Shown here in pieces: positions 33,865 through 45,119 of a DNA stretch of 64,000 nt; positions within the stretch are counted from its first letter, which is position 1, and each line of letters opens with the position of its first letter. This DNA comes from Cystobasidium ongulense (Eukaryota > Basidiomycota > Cystobasidiomycetes > Cystobasidiales > Cystobasidiaceae), in NCBI GenBank assembly GCA_022835595.1, contig BQUP01000002.1:744001-808000 (forward strand), in the 5' to 3' direction. Position numbers and translations under genes: made by a program. A model generated the notes under the pieces. It ran no database searches, was not told where the DNA came from, and was given only the letters and a program-made list of their open reading frames with translations.

Positions 33865-35631
33865 ATGTTTGTCTTGCTGTCCAAGCTGGTCAGGTGAGTC
33901 TGTCTGTTTCGAGTGCAGTTGGTGGGCAGACAGGCCGTGCCGACCTCAGCGCAGGCAGGCAAGCATGAGCATATCGTGTGGCTGAAAGATGCAATGCCCG
34001 CTGGCAGCTCTGGAGTGCAAGCTATAGCTGTGATAGTACTGACTCAAATCTCTACCCCCTCAGCACCTCTGTCGGCTTCCTCTTCCCCGTCTACTCATCC
34101 TACAAGGCGATTCGGGCAAACGAGCAGGATGCCATCGAGTCGTGGCTCATGTACTGGGTCGTCATGGCAGGGCTGCACGCAGTCGAGAACACCGTCGAGT
34201 GGGCGGTCAATTGGTGTGTAATGCACGCTGTCGTGATGCGCTGCTCGTGCTGACGGGTTGCTGCTGCTCTATCATCCCTCCTTCCAATGGTCCACGTGTG
34301 ACCCACTCTTGTACATGCATTATCTCAATCATCATTCACGCAGGTTCCCATTCTACTATGAAGCAAAGAGCATCGTCATACTCTGGCTCACACTTCCTCA
34401 AATCCAAGTGAGTTGCGACCTGTCCCACTCCGCTCTTTACTGACCAACAGACCGACCGACTCACGCTATCTATCACAGGGATCCACCTATGTTTATATTA
34501 CATACATCAACCCATTCCTACTGCAACATGAAGCAGACATTGACAAGACCGTCGAGCAGACAAAGGAACAAGCTAAAGCAGCCGGTCTAGACTATATGCG
34601 ACGAGCCTATGTCTATGCAAGAGAGGCAATCATGCGGGCTATAGTAGTATGTCTGTGACACTTTGATTCTAGACTGATCCGGATTAGCTGACTCTACCAC
34701 CCACTGACAGTCGTCCGAGTCTCAAGCTGCTACAGCGAACGCTCCCACGCACGAAGCTGAGCAGGTCGAACGACCTCCACAAGATGTGAATACAGCACCC
34801 GCACAACAAGCTTGGAATTTCGCAAATTCAATGTTGCGGTCGTACGGGCCCGCGGCGGTCGCAGCGAGCTCATCACTCTTCAGGCCTCTGCGAAACGTCA
34901 ATACTACCTCACTACATGCGGATGTTCCACTTGACGATATTGCTAATAGGAAGAAGTACGATGATATTGGTGTAGCTGGACCTTCTAGATCTATCCCACG
35001 AGAACGCAAGCGTCTGTACTCGCAAGAGGTAGCGGGCCGTCAAGATCGAAGGATACACTCTGCTTCTGCCGCTTTGGTTGGTGCAACTGGAGGAGCAGCG
35101 AGCGGATCTGCATATTCATCGTATACTCGAGCACAGCTTCGCCAACGTCGATTAGAGCTAGAAAGAGAACTTGCAGTGCTAGAGAACACGTCTTTTGCAG
35201 GCAGTGAAGTCAGTGATGCCGCTTCCGCCGGTAGTCTCACTTCCGCCCGATGCAAATCGAGTAATGCCCCTTCTACTGTTCGCGAAAGGCACACATCGGC
35301 ACCTAGCTTGCCTTTACCCGGTCAACGCGATTCTCCATCCGTAACACCACCAGGAATGGAGGCCTCGACCACATTTGAGACTATCGCACGGGATGAAGTG
35401 GTCGATCAAGGTACTTTACCTAATGATTGGGGACGTAATGCGGATAGACGTGGGTGGAGGGGAGCTCCCGATCCTTCGCAGTTGGGACATGGCTCGGCAC
35501 CATCTACCAGATCTCCAGAACGGCCAGCTAATCAGAAGAGAACAAGCTGGTCATTCTGGGGTGGAAGCCCTTCACAAGCGCCAGTTGAACACTCAGCGAC
35601 CTCTTCCGATTCGAACAAGAAGAACGCTTGA
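33865..35631 (+). CDS. TB2/DP1/HVA22 (Yop1/REEP-type) ER membrane-shaping protein with long tail
   Basis: Exons 33865-33893, 34064-34213, 34344-34407, 34479-34646 and 34711-35631 give 443 codons. Residues ~1-110 are the TB2/DP1/HVA22 domain: paired hydrophobic hairpins (FVLLSKLVSTSVGFLFPVY, WLMYWVVMAGLHAVEN), the family marks SSYKAI, ESWLMYWVV and FYYEAKSIVILWLTLPQ, then YVYITYINPFLLQHE and an amphipathic helix. Such reticulon-like proteins bend ER tubules. The remaining ~270 residues form a disordered, S/R-rich tail with one coiled-coil-like stretch (RQRRLELERELAVLE) and an SFWGG motif near the end. Yeast Yop1 is only about 180 residues, so this is the long REEP1-4-like or fungal long form rather than Yop1 itself. 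Confidence 0.88.
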
Positions 35632-36482
35632 AGGCTTCTTCTCCTGTATGTCTCCTTGGGCAGAGGTCCTAGGTCGTTCTTCCTTTCGATTGGGACGGGA
35701 CGTCTTAAGCAACTCACCTCTCATTACCTGTCTTCATCGGTTTTATTCAATGGCAAAATTTGTTTTCGCCATTTCAAATCAAATTCCGTGATTTCCCTCC
35801 GTTATATATGTTTATGATCGTTGTTGTGAATTCTCTCTCTTTTATCGCATCCTTCCATTCGGATATTTGTAGCCATACGCCTCTTTCAAATCGAGCCTGT
35901 TTCGCCCACGCACGAGTGGTCTGCTACTGTATCTGCAATAAAAGCCTTTCTCTTCTTAATGCCACGTATACCGGCTCAGAAATTCAGTCAGCACTGGTGA
36001 CCTATGACGAGCAGCTCTTCATCTACTGACGAGAAACAATTCTTCTTTGCGAGCAGTAATAACAAATACCTTGAGCGTATTAATCGGTACAACGAATTCC
36101 ACATATATTTTTTACGTGATCAAAAGGAAAAAAGGTAATGAATATAAAGAAATATGAAGAGAAAGAGTAATGGAGGTAGATACAGATAACTGACGTGTTG
36201 TTTATGTAGTATTTCCCTTGATTTTCCCAAAAGCACAAAGAGGACGACAACTTCTAGCGTATTTATTTTTACTTTTTCTGATATCGTGTACTTCCAGGGT
36301 TGATAAGCTAGCAGGGTGTGTGTGTGTGAGCAGAGCTTATTTACCCTTATTTGCTCTAAACCGAGACAAAAAGTAGTAAGAAAAGCTGAAAATAGGGATC
36401 AAAGGTGTTTCTCTATACATGAGCTCTATGAGGCTCCTTCCGTCTGTTTCGCCTTATGTCGATACTACGCCATTATGGAGAG
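35632..36482. other. Convergent intergenic region
   Basis: 851 bp between two stops. AT-rich around 36040-36290. A short GT run (GTGTGTGTGTGTG) at 36316-36328. No gene supported. Confidence 0.45.
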
Positions 36483-38648
36483 TTACAAAAGAAGATCTGA
36501 ATATGTTCGTTGTATTTCAGGTTCTTTATTTGACGTTTCACGATGTACAGCTTGACCAGGTTGAGCTTTAGACGGTACCATAGGTGGCATAAGATCGTGT
36601 CGAGCCATTGAAGCAGTAGAGTCGTTTCGTTGCATAGGTGGCATTTTCAAAAAGGATGATGAAGAAGGTTTAGAACTTGTTGTATTCGCATTCCCATTAG
36701 AATTGCTGGAATCAATGCTGTTCCTTGAACTTGAAGTTGTCGCTTGTTGTCTGTCTTTTCCTTTTCCAGTCAACACAGCTCTAGCATTGTCAAGCGATGA
36801 TCTAGCAACATCAAGAGAGCCACGCGGCGTGCTTGAGCGTTCGACGGTGGGAGGGATGGCAGATGCAGATGCCGCCGCTGTAGAGCCCGACGATTCGCCA
36901 ACGCCATCACCATCCATCTGCGCAGAAGAACGTCTTTTCGATTTCGATTCTTTAGCTTGTTTTTTGGCTTGCGCTTTTGCGTCCTTCTCGTTCTTTTTGC
37001 GGCGTTCTTCTTCATCGAGCATTGATAAACGCATTGCTTCCATGACCATGAGCTCCTCAAGACTGCAGGAAAGACAACACATCGATGTCAGTGTGAATGT
37101 CATCAGATATGCAGCGAAAGTAGACTTACTCTCCGCCCAAAAGCAATCTGTGATCCACTTCGCTAAGCGTATTACTACTACTGCCTGTGGTTCCTCTGCG
37201 CCTCCCACTACGACCGAGTAATCTACTAGGACTAGCGAATCCCGAAGAACCAGGTCCATCACGTCCAACCATACCGGCTTCAATCATAGACGATGTATTT
37301 GATGCCTCTCTGCCTTGTCCAATAACAGGTACAGGGGTAGTCAATATCAACCGACCTTGCTCGTCCGTAATAAGATGATTAGGGTTGATCTCTCTTCCGG
37401 ATGAAATTCCAACAGGAACTAATCTTTCACCAATTTGACGGAATACTACTCTTCTAGCGGCCCTTCTTGCTGCTGTTGCTCTGATAGCGGCAAGTTTAGC
37501 TTCCCAATCAGGTTGAATTGAATCGACTGTTACGACTTCTGCTGCTGTATGAGATAGCGATTTACGTCTTGAATGAGCTGATGCTGCTGGCCCCAATTCA
37601 ATTTCAGAAGAATCCGTTGATTGAGCGCGATTGAGTGCGTCGGTGGGCCTTCCGCTTTCGCCAGGTTTCAAGGTGGACTGCAAAAAGTAATGAACAATGT
37701 TAGTGGTGAAAGATGTGGCACAACATGTAGCTTGTGTAGCTTTGATGTAGCTCACCTTTGGGGCCCCTAGCCCTGTTCTTCGGTTGACGGGAGGAGGTAT
37801 ATACGTAACGCCGAAGTTGGATTCTACGCAGAAAGGACAGGCTGCCGGCTCGCTCTATGAATGTGTAAGACGGTGAGTGCTTGAACACTATAATAAGAGG
37901 CGTCAACTCTGCATGTAAAGACTCACGAGAAGATTAGTGGATGTAGGATCTGCACGCTTGATCTGCACAAAGCACTCTGTACATATCGGTTGATCACAGC
38001 AGCGCGAGGTGTTGATAAGAGGAGGGTAATATCTGGGAAATCAAATGGGAGTATAATCAGTGTCAGAAAAGCGCTCAGACAGTGTGTCACTTACAAGAAA
38101 CAAATAGGACATTCAGAAGCTTCCTTGTACATTGCAGCTTCTGCTTTCCTTTGCGCATCACTGTACAAGCTCTTGCGCCACATTTTAGCTCTTTCGTCTC
38201 CAACCTCATCTAGCGCTTTATCCAATTCATCCTTGTCGAAATCGTCTTCTCCGCTATAATCTTCTAAACCTCTGTAGAAAGGAGCGAGTTTACGCTGTAC
38301 AATAAGACTTTGAACTGTGTCTCTAAGCCATTCTTGAGCTGCATTTGGATAGATATTTGACAATGGGACGAGGTGTCCGTTGTCTACTGTTGCTTCCTGA
38401 GGGAAGAGAGGAGGTGATGGAGTTTCTTCAATTTTAGATGCACTCCTGCTGTTGCGTGTGGTGCCTGATGGCCTGCTGCTCGAGCTGGAACTTGCTGTGC
38501 CACCTGCAAGCTGCTGCTGAAGCTGTTGCTGTGCGCTTGCACTTCGAGCTCGCAGGGAGCGAGGTGGGGTGGCATTGTTGGCGTTGGAGCCATTTGCCGT
38601 ACTACCCGAGCCGCCATTGCGGCTTGACGATGAGTTGGTGTTGCCCAT
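36483..38648 (-). CDS. SIP5: Sip5-type RING-finger protein
   Basis: Homologue of yeast Sip5, which binds Snf1 kinase and Reg1/Glc7. Exons 38648-38095, 38032-37927, 37854-37756, 37677-37130 and 37062-36483 give 628 codons. An N-terminal MGN start could be myristoylated (MGNTNSSSS). A conserved block follows ([15 protein letters not shown] ... FYRGL). The C-x2-C ... C-C ... C-x2-C ... C-x2-C RING-like module is built over exons 1-3 ([36 protein letters not shown]), then the [18 protein letters not shown] region. Exon 5 begins [19 protein letters not shown], the hallmark UIM-like helix of the family. The C-terminus is low complexity. The RING and helix together make the assignment firm; E3 activity is inferred. 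Confidence 0.9.
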
Positions 38649-39371
38649 CGTTTATATTGTGCCTGGCCTATGGCCTATTGCGTTTTGTCTCGTGAAGGCC
38701 GGATGCGTCGATTACCGAAAGTACGGTTCTCGTGGGGTTGCTGCGACGTACAGGCAAGTGGGACCTGGTGATATGGCTCGTGTGTATGGACGAGACAAGT
38801 CCACTGATGTATCGTATCGAACAGGGACACCTGGATAGTCCGTCTGCGTCTGTAAGGATGGATGAACGATCCTACCCTCCTGACGTCGCCTCGTCTTTAC
38901 TCGTCTCGCAGGCCTGCAGAACAGCAGTCCTCACCCAGACATGCCCTCGCCTAGCCAGCCGTGCCTGATGTCTCCCAGCGATACGCCTGCTCGCGTGTCC
39001 TGCGTGCTCGTGCTCGTCGTCTGCTGCTCTTGCTGGTGGATGGACGAGTTCAGAGCAAGGCAAGACGCGGATGGATGCATCGAACTGAGTCGCTCCTGCT
39101 TACGAAAGCCCGACTGTCCGGCTGGCAAGTGGTGAATGAGAGACAGCAGGTCAAGCTTGAGAAACACACCCGATATCTCAACGATAACCCAGCAGCAGTG
39201 TCCACCAGGCCATGGTGCAGGTCCACATTCAAAAGCATGACTCGAGAGGTACTGCTAGAGAGGTGGCAAAAGAGAGAGAGCTACTTTTGAAAGATTGCGA
39301 AGAATGGTATATACTGCCAATTGATGCATGATAGACAACATAAAGAAGAAAGGACTGCACTCCTAGACTGT
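38649..39371. other. Intergenic region
   Basis: 723 bp upstream of SIP5 and downstream of MZM1, both minus strand. Only short random frames; no gene or repeat seen. Confidence 0.45.
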
Positions 39372-40152
39372 CTAACTACTGCCTGGTGCACTCTTACTCG
39401 CCGTGCTGCCTTCTTTCGAACGCTGTCTCCTCTTCCTTGTAGACTTCGGCTGATCGCCTTGGTTCATGGTTGATTTGATTTCATCCAATGATGGTGCAGG
39501 ACTGACCTCCTTGATGCTTTCGTTGTCTCCTAGCGCTGTATGAGGGGTGAAGCGGAGTTCTGAAAATTGGCGAATGAGCGTGGTTTGATTGTTCAATGAG
39601 TTACATTGAAGTGAGGTATGGAAAAGACGTAGATGAAAGCTTCAGCTGATGTTCATCGATTCACTACACCAGACAAAACACTCACGGTACGCAGCCTCCG
39701 AATCACTCTTCGGTACGCCTTGGAGTACATTTTCGACTAAATACCGAGCCACTTGCTTTGCGCTTGCTATAGCTTCTGATCTCTCTTCTTGGCTCGATGA
39801 GGAAGACAGAGCTGGTCCAAGCAGTCCTCTATTGAGATCTCTTGCAGCTGAGTAGGCAAGAAAGTGTGTTAGCATATGCTCTAATAGACTGTATAATAGC
39901 CCAGCGTTTTGCAGATCTTCCGTTAGGATAGGTCTGAAAATACAAGAACACACCTTGACGAGCTCGGATATCACCCTGGAAGGTTATACGCTGAGCACGA
40001 ACGAGTGCCTGTTGAGTACAAACGGAGCATAAGGATATAGGATAGTGGCGAGTAGAAAAGTTGCAGTTCGTTCTAACTGGATCAGCGTGGGTGAGGGCAA
40101 GTTTACGAGAATAGAGGCTTACCCGCAGAGCAGAGCGTATCTCTGATTGCAT
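39372..40152 (-). CDS. MZM1: LYR-motif mitochondrial protein Mzm1 (LYRM7)
   Basis: Matrix chaperone that stabilises the Rieske Fe-S protein before its insertion into complex III. Four small exons, 40152-40123, 40008-39954, 39847-39686 and 39559-39372, join in frame to 144 codons. The family order is visible: a short N-terminal helix (SEIRSALRALVRAQRITFQGD, where the LYR triplet position is occupied by LVR), AARDLNRG, IASAKQVARYLVENVLQGV, and the highly typical LRFTPHTALGDNESIK. The C-terminal ~35 residues are a basic S/K/R extension absent from short homologues. Because no single long frame spans it, this gene is easy to miss. An overlapping 87-codon frame (40119-40382) is probably leader sequence. 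Confidence 0.82.
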
Positions 40153-40589
40153 TGTAAAGGGTAGGAGTAGAGGCCAGGCTTTTGTGTGAACCTATGCCGA
40201 ACAGGCTGCTTGTATGGTAATTGCCCGATCTCTTCAAGGACAAGGCTGCAGAATACCGTAGAGAGCAGTAGAGCGAGACAGAGTCTTGAAAGCAGAGTAT
40301 GCAAGTATGCGTGCGTGTGGTGGGTGCTTGAGAGTATGCTCGTCGTCAAAGGTGGTTGATGGCAAAGCAAGAAGAAAGCCATGATAGCTCGTCGAGCCCA
40401 TCCATCTACGGCTTGTTCTCTACTCTACTCAGTCCACCATATACCTACGACCTACGTGAGAGCACCGACTGGTCGACGAGGATAGCGGGCTGCACAAGAA
40501 GGAGCAGTCTATAAGCACTCTTGCAGAGATAGGACTCCCTCAAGCCAGCCTGCAGGTGCACGCTGCACTCTGCAAGTAACACCGACACG
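40153..40589. promoter_or_regulatory. Divergent promoter region between MZM1 and RSP5
   Basis: 437 bp between opposite start codons; carries both promoters and probably the RSP5 5' UTR. No specific site claimed. Confidence 0.4.
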
Positions 40590-43500
40590 ATGGGCGATGC
40601 TGAAAGGTGAGTGCGGCAGTGATGGGGCCAGACAAGGTTAGGCCATGCGCAGATTGGAAGTAGTAGAGATGGTGGAATGCCTTCGCCCACTCCCCGCCAT
40701 GGCTACCGTTGTATCCAATGCTGATGCCTGCTCACTCATCATCACCTCAGAACACGCACTATCCAGATCACAGTCGTCGCGGCAGACTCGCTGATCAAGC
40801 GGGATGTAGTGAGTAGCGAGACTGTGTATATGCTACACACATACATTCATCAGTGCTGAAATCAGTCTTGCTTCCCGCCCCCAGTTCCAGCTGCCCCATC
40901 CCTTCGCCGTAGTCACTGTCGACGGCGGCCAGACCTTCACCACCTCGGCGGTCAAGAAGACGCTCAATCCTTACTGGAACGAGACATTCTCTCTGTAGGT
41001 GGAGAGGATTGCTTGTATGCACTACCCATACATTCACCTGACCCTATTGCATTGCTCAATACACCGCCTTGTCATTATACAACCCTTGCCGTCATTCATT
41101 CGGCCATCCACAGCACCGTCAAAGACTCGTCCGTCATTTGCGTACAGATATTCGACCAGAAGAAGTTCAAGAAAAAGGACCAGGGATTCCTCGGAGTCAT
41201 TAACGTCAAGGTCTCGGACGTTGTAGACCTCGACCTCGGCGGAGAGGGTGAGTTTCAGCAATCTCGGTCGTGAATGGCGGCTATTTCAGTGGGAAAGTCA
41301 TCCAAAAACCCGAACACCCTGTCTCTGACGTCGCCACCTCTGTTTAATATAGAAACACTCACCAAGGACCTCAAGAAGTCTAATGACAACCTCGCCGTTC
41401 ATGGCAGACTCATCATCCAGCTGTCTACCAACACTGCAATTCCCCTTCGAGGAAGCACAAGCAATGGTGTATCGTCCAGCACAGCCACCCCTGCTGCATC
41501 CTCCACTTCGAGCACTGCAGCAAGCCCTACCGCACCCAACAGCACACAGGCTGCTTCCAGCATCACGCCTACCATCTCTGGCGCACCTCCACATATCAAT
41601 ACCCCTTCGGCTGTAACCGCATCGTCTCCTAATACCTCTACATCCGGTAGTTCCGGTGCACCAGCTGTTTCCCATGGAGGAGCAAGAGAGACGGCCAATA
41701 ACGGAAACTCCTCCACATCAAGAGACTTTAATCCTCATGAGGATCAGTTTGGGCCTTTGCCTCAGGGATGGGAACGTCGGGTCGATCATCTAGGACGTAC
41801 ATACTATGTCGACCACAATACGCGCTCAACGACCTGGACTAGACCCAACAGAGATCAAGTTGCAAATGTCAACTCCCAGAATGCAGTCACGAACAGAGAA
41901 AGACAGCAAAACCAGCAACGTCTTACTGCAGATGATTTCCTCGGTACCGAAAGTGGTATCGCTGGCTCTTCAATGTCTGGAACTGGCTCTCCTGGAGCTA
42001 CCACACCTGCAGTACAGACACCTGGTGTTGGACCTAACGGAGGTGCTGCTGCTGCTGCTGCCGCCTCTGGTGCTTCGGGTGCGACACAAGCGGGCACCGG
42101 ACCGCTCCCAGCTGGATGGGAACAGCGATTCACTCCCGAAGGTCGACCTTACTTTGTCGACCATAATACACGAACGACCACTTGGGTTGATCCCCGACGA
42201 CAACAGCTTATTCGGGTTGTTGGACCAGGAGGCAATAACTTATCCACTCAGCCTCAAACTGTCTCTCAACTAGGACCATTGCCATCAGGATGGGAAATGC
42301 GACTTACTTCCACAGCCAGAGTTTATTTCGTTGATCATAATACTAAAACTACAACTTGGGATGATCCTAGATTACCTTCAAGTTTGGATATGAACGTACC
42401 TCAATACAAGAGAGATTTCAGAAGGAAATTAATCTATTTCAGATCTCAACCTGCTCTAAGACCTATTCCTGGTCAATGCCATATTAAGATTAGAAGAAAT
42501 CATATCTTTGAAGATTCTTATGCTGAGATTATGAGACAAACTCCTAATGATCTTAAGAAGCGATTGATGATTAAATTCGATGGAGAAGATGGTTTGGATT
42601 ATGGTGGTCTTTCTAGAGAATTCTTCTTCCTCTTGTCTCATGAAATGGTGAGTTTCTTTCCTTGCTTTTCTTTGTCTGGGTACAGCTAACCTTGCTTTTG
42701 TGGTCTCTAGTTTAATCCGTTCTACTGCTTGTTCGAATACTCGGCGCATGACAATTATACGCTTCAGATTAACCCTCATTCAGGTATCAACCCGGAGCAT
42801 CTCAATTACTTCAAGTTTATTGGAAGATGTCTAGGATTAGCTATTTTCCACCGTCGATTCTTAGATGCATACTTTATCACTTCGTTCTACAAGATGATTT
42901 TGAACAAGAAGATTACACTATCAGACATGGAAAGTGTTGATGCTGAAATTTATAGATCCTTAACTTGGATGTTGAACAATGATGTTACAGATGTTATTGA
43001 AAATACATTCTCAGTTGAAGACGATAGATTTGGTGAGGTTGTAGATGTTGAACTCAAACCTGATGGTAAAGATATTGATGTGACGGAGGAGAACAAGAAG
43101 GAATATGTTGAGTGAGTCCGAGCGTTGTTCATTCGTCTCCTTCCATTCCTTCGCTGATGAACTAACTTCTTGCTTTCCAGACTTATTACCGAATGGCGAA
43201 TTCAGCGACGAGTGGAAGAGCAATTCAAGAGCTTCATGTCAGGCTTCAATGAATTGATCCCTCAAGAACTCATCAACGTGTTTGACGAAAGAGAACTCGA
43301 ACTCCTCATTGGCGGAATGTCAGAAATCGATGTCGACGATTGGGCAAAACATACAGATTATCGCAATTGTTCATCATCAGATCAGATTGTTCTATGGTTT
43401 TGGCAAATTGTCAGAAGCTGGCCAGCAGAAAAGAAATCAAGATTATTACAATTTACAACTGGTACTTCAAAAGTACCTGTAAATGGTTTTAAAGATTTAC

Positions 43501-43756
43501 AAGGTTCAGATGGTCCTAGAAGATTTACAATTGAAAAAGCTGGTGAACCAACTCATTTACCTAAAGCTCATACTTGTTTCAACCGTCTTGATCTACCTCC
43601 TTATCCTTCGCAAGAAGTTCTGGAACAACGATTATCTTTCGCTTTGGAGAATACGAGTGGATTGTAAGTCGTTTCGTGTTTGGGCTTGACACATAAAGAG
43701 GCAAAGTAGACGATGGCTGACATCTGTGCTTCACTTTCTACAGCGGACAAGAATAA
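40590..43756 (+). CDS. RSP5: HECT E3 ubiquitin ligase Rsp5/Nedd4
   Basis: Main Nedd4-family ligase of fungi, acting in endocytosis, sorting and protein quality control. Exons 40590-40606, 40751-40808, 40885-40994, 41114-41247, 41353-42647, 42711-43111, 43181-43663 and 43744-43756 give 836 codons. A C2 domain covers ~residues 6-130 ([45 protein letters not shown]). Three WW domains (~240, 357 and 413) each have LP-x-GWE ... Y-[YF]-VDHNT ... TTW. A HECT domain runs from ~480 to the end, with [27 protein letters not shown] and the catalytic cysteine in [14 protein letters not shown] near residue 803. The last exon is 13 bp and encodes only the terminal FGQE, the invariant Nedd4-type tail. A serine/threonine/alanine-rich linker joins C2 to WW1. 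Confidence 0.97.
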
Positions 43757-45119
43757 GATCCCTTTTACGGTTGTGCGAACATGCGGGACTTTCAGTCGCA
43801 TGGGCGTTTATTCGTGAAAGTCGCATGGGCGTTTATTCGAATTAGCTTTCAATCAGAACTTTCAAGACTGTACTCCCTACTTCCAAAACACGTCGAGTCA
43901 CACGCCCACATTATACGTATCTCTTCCAATGAGTTCACTCCTCTCTTGTGCTGTCACTCCTCTCAAGTATCTATCTAGTCGACAGATCCAAATCGAAACA
44001 AAGATTGTACTAGCACGCAATGAGGATAGCCACCAACGGAGGCATATTCAAGAGCTATGACTGTGTATGTACTACTGATTCCTTTTCTTATAACAACATG
44101 AGTTAGCTTCTTTACCATCGCTGTATCCACTCCATAAAACACATTCTCGAACGAGTAGCGCGTTTATTATTCATAGGTCTTTATTTCCCCCTATTTTGTT
44201 ATCTCAGCCAGTCTACATCTATCTCCAGTGCAATGATTATAAGATGTTAGGTTCTGTTGGCTTGAAGTGCTTCTGCTCTTTTGCCTGAATATAATCCGTC
44301 GATGACCCGATCGCTACAATCAAACACGAGCAGCTATGTGGATGCGGGTTACTTGAGGACTGCACGATAATGCCGCGACATCGCGATCTTATTATACGCG
44401 CACACTACTCTGTCAGACGAAGCAAGCCTGTCGCTCGCTCGCAATCCTGGGCAACGTCAAAATGTCCAGCTTACTGCCGCGCAGAATGAAACAACATTGG
44501 CTTGTTCAGCAAATATAGCGAACAGACGTGTGTCATTGCAAGAAGGTATAACGAGCACTGAATGAAGGTCGTATAAACGCTAGAGCATCATAGAGTATGC
44601 TGCACTGGACTGGCGCTACTTCCACCCCGTACCAACAGCTCGAAGGACAGCTTTGCTCGACCAGTACAGACCATGACATTACGTATAGCCTTATGGAGGA
44701 GCGGCGGTCTGGAACACTATAGCCGTGCAAACATACACTAGAAGAACACACTATAGTTTTCTGACCTGCCTCCCGCCCCTCCAATGATGCCATAGGGCTG
44801 CATTGCAATGTGGACCGACCAGCCGGCTGGAAAGGCTAGGGTACCCTCCCTCAAACTAAGATGAAAGGCGTAAGCCACCTCAAAGCGCAGCGCGCGCATA
44901 GATCGCTGCTTGAAGATCAGCAGCACAGGTGATGCTTCTACCAAGTGATTCGACGAACGTCTGAGACGCTTCATTCCCGGTATCTGCGAGGTTTTTTCGA
45001 GAGCGTATGGATTGTCGATCCCTAGACGGGAGCCACCATACTACGAGCACACCTTCACTCGAGCAAGCTTTCTACGACTCTCTCTTCCGGACGTATTCCG
45101 CGCCTGGATAGAGAGTACT
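43757..45119. other. Long intergenic region (1.36 kb)
   Basis: Between the RSP5 stop and the PL14 lyase start, same strand. A 25-bp-period duplicated segment lies at 43794-43839. Frames on both strands are short and have no coding marks. The lyase promoter should lie near 44.8-45.1 kb. Confidence 0.45.
43794..43839. repeat. Two-copy tandem repeat in the RSP5 3' region
   Basis: A perfect 21-bp word, starting AGTCGCATGGGCGTT and ending TATTCG, occurs at 43794-43814 and again at 43819-43839, that is with a 25-bp period. It lies 40-80 bp after the RSP5 stop. Confidence 0.9.

Noticed and set aside
40119-40382. 87-codon minus-strand frame with hydrophobic stretch overlapping MZM1 exon 1
   Set aside because: It reads a different frame across the MZM1 start and ends inside exon 1. 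Most likely 5' leader; at best an upstream ORF.
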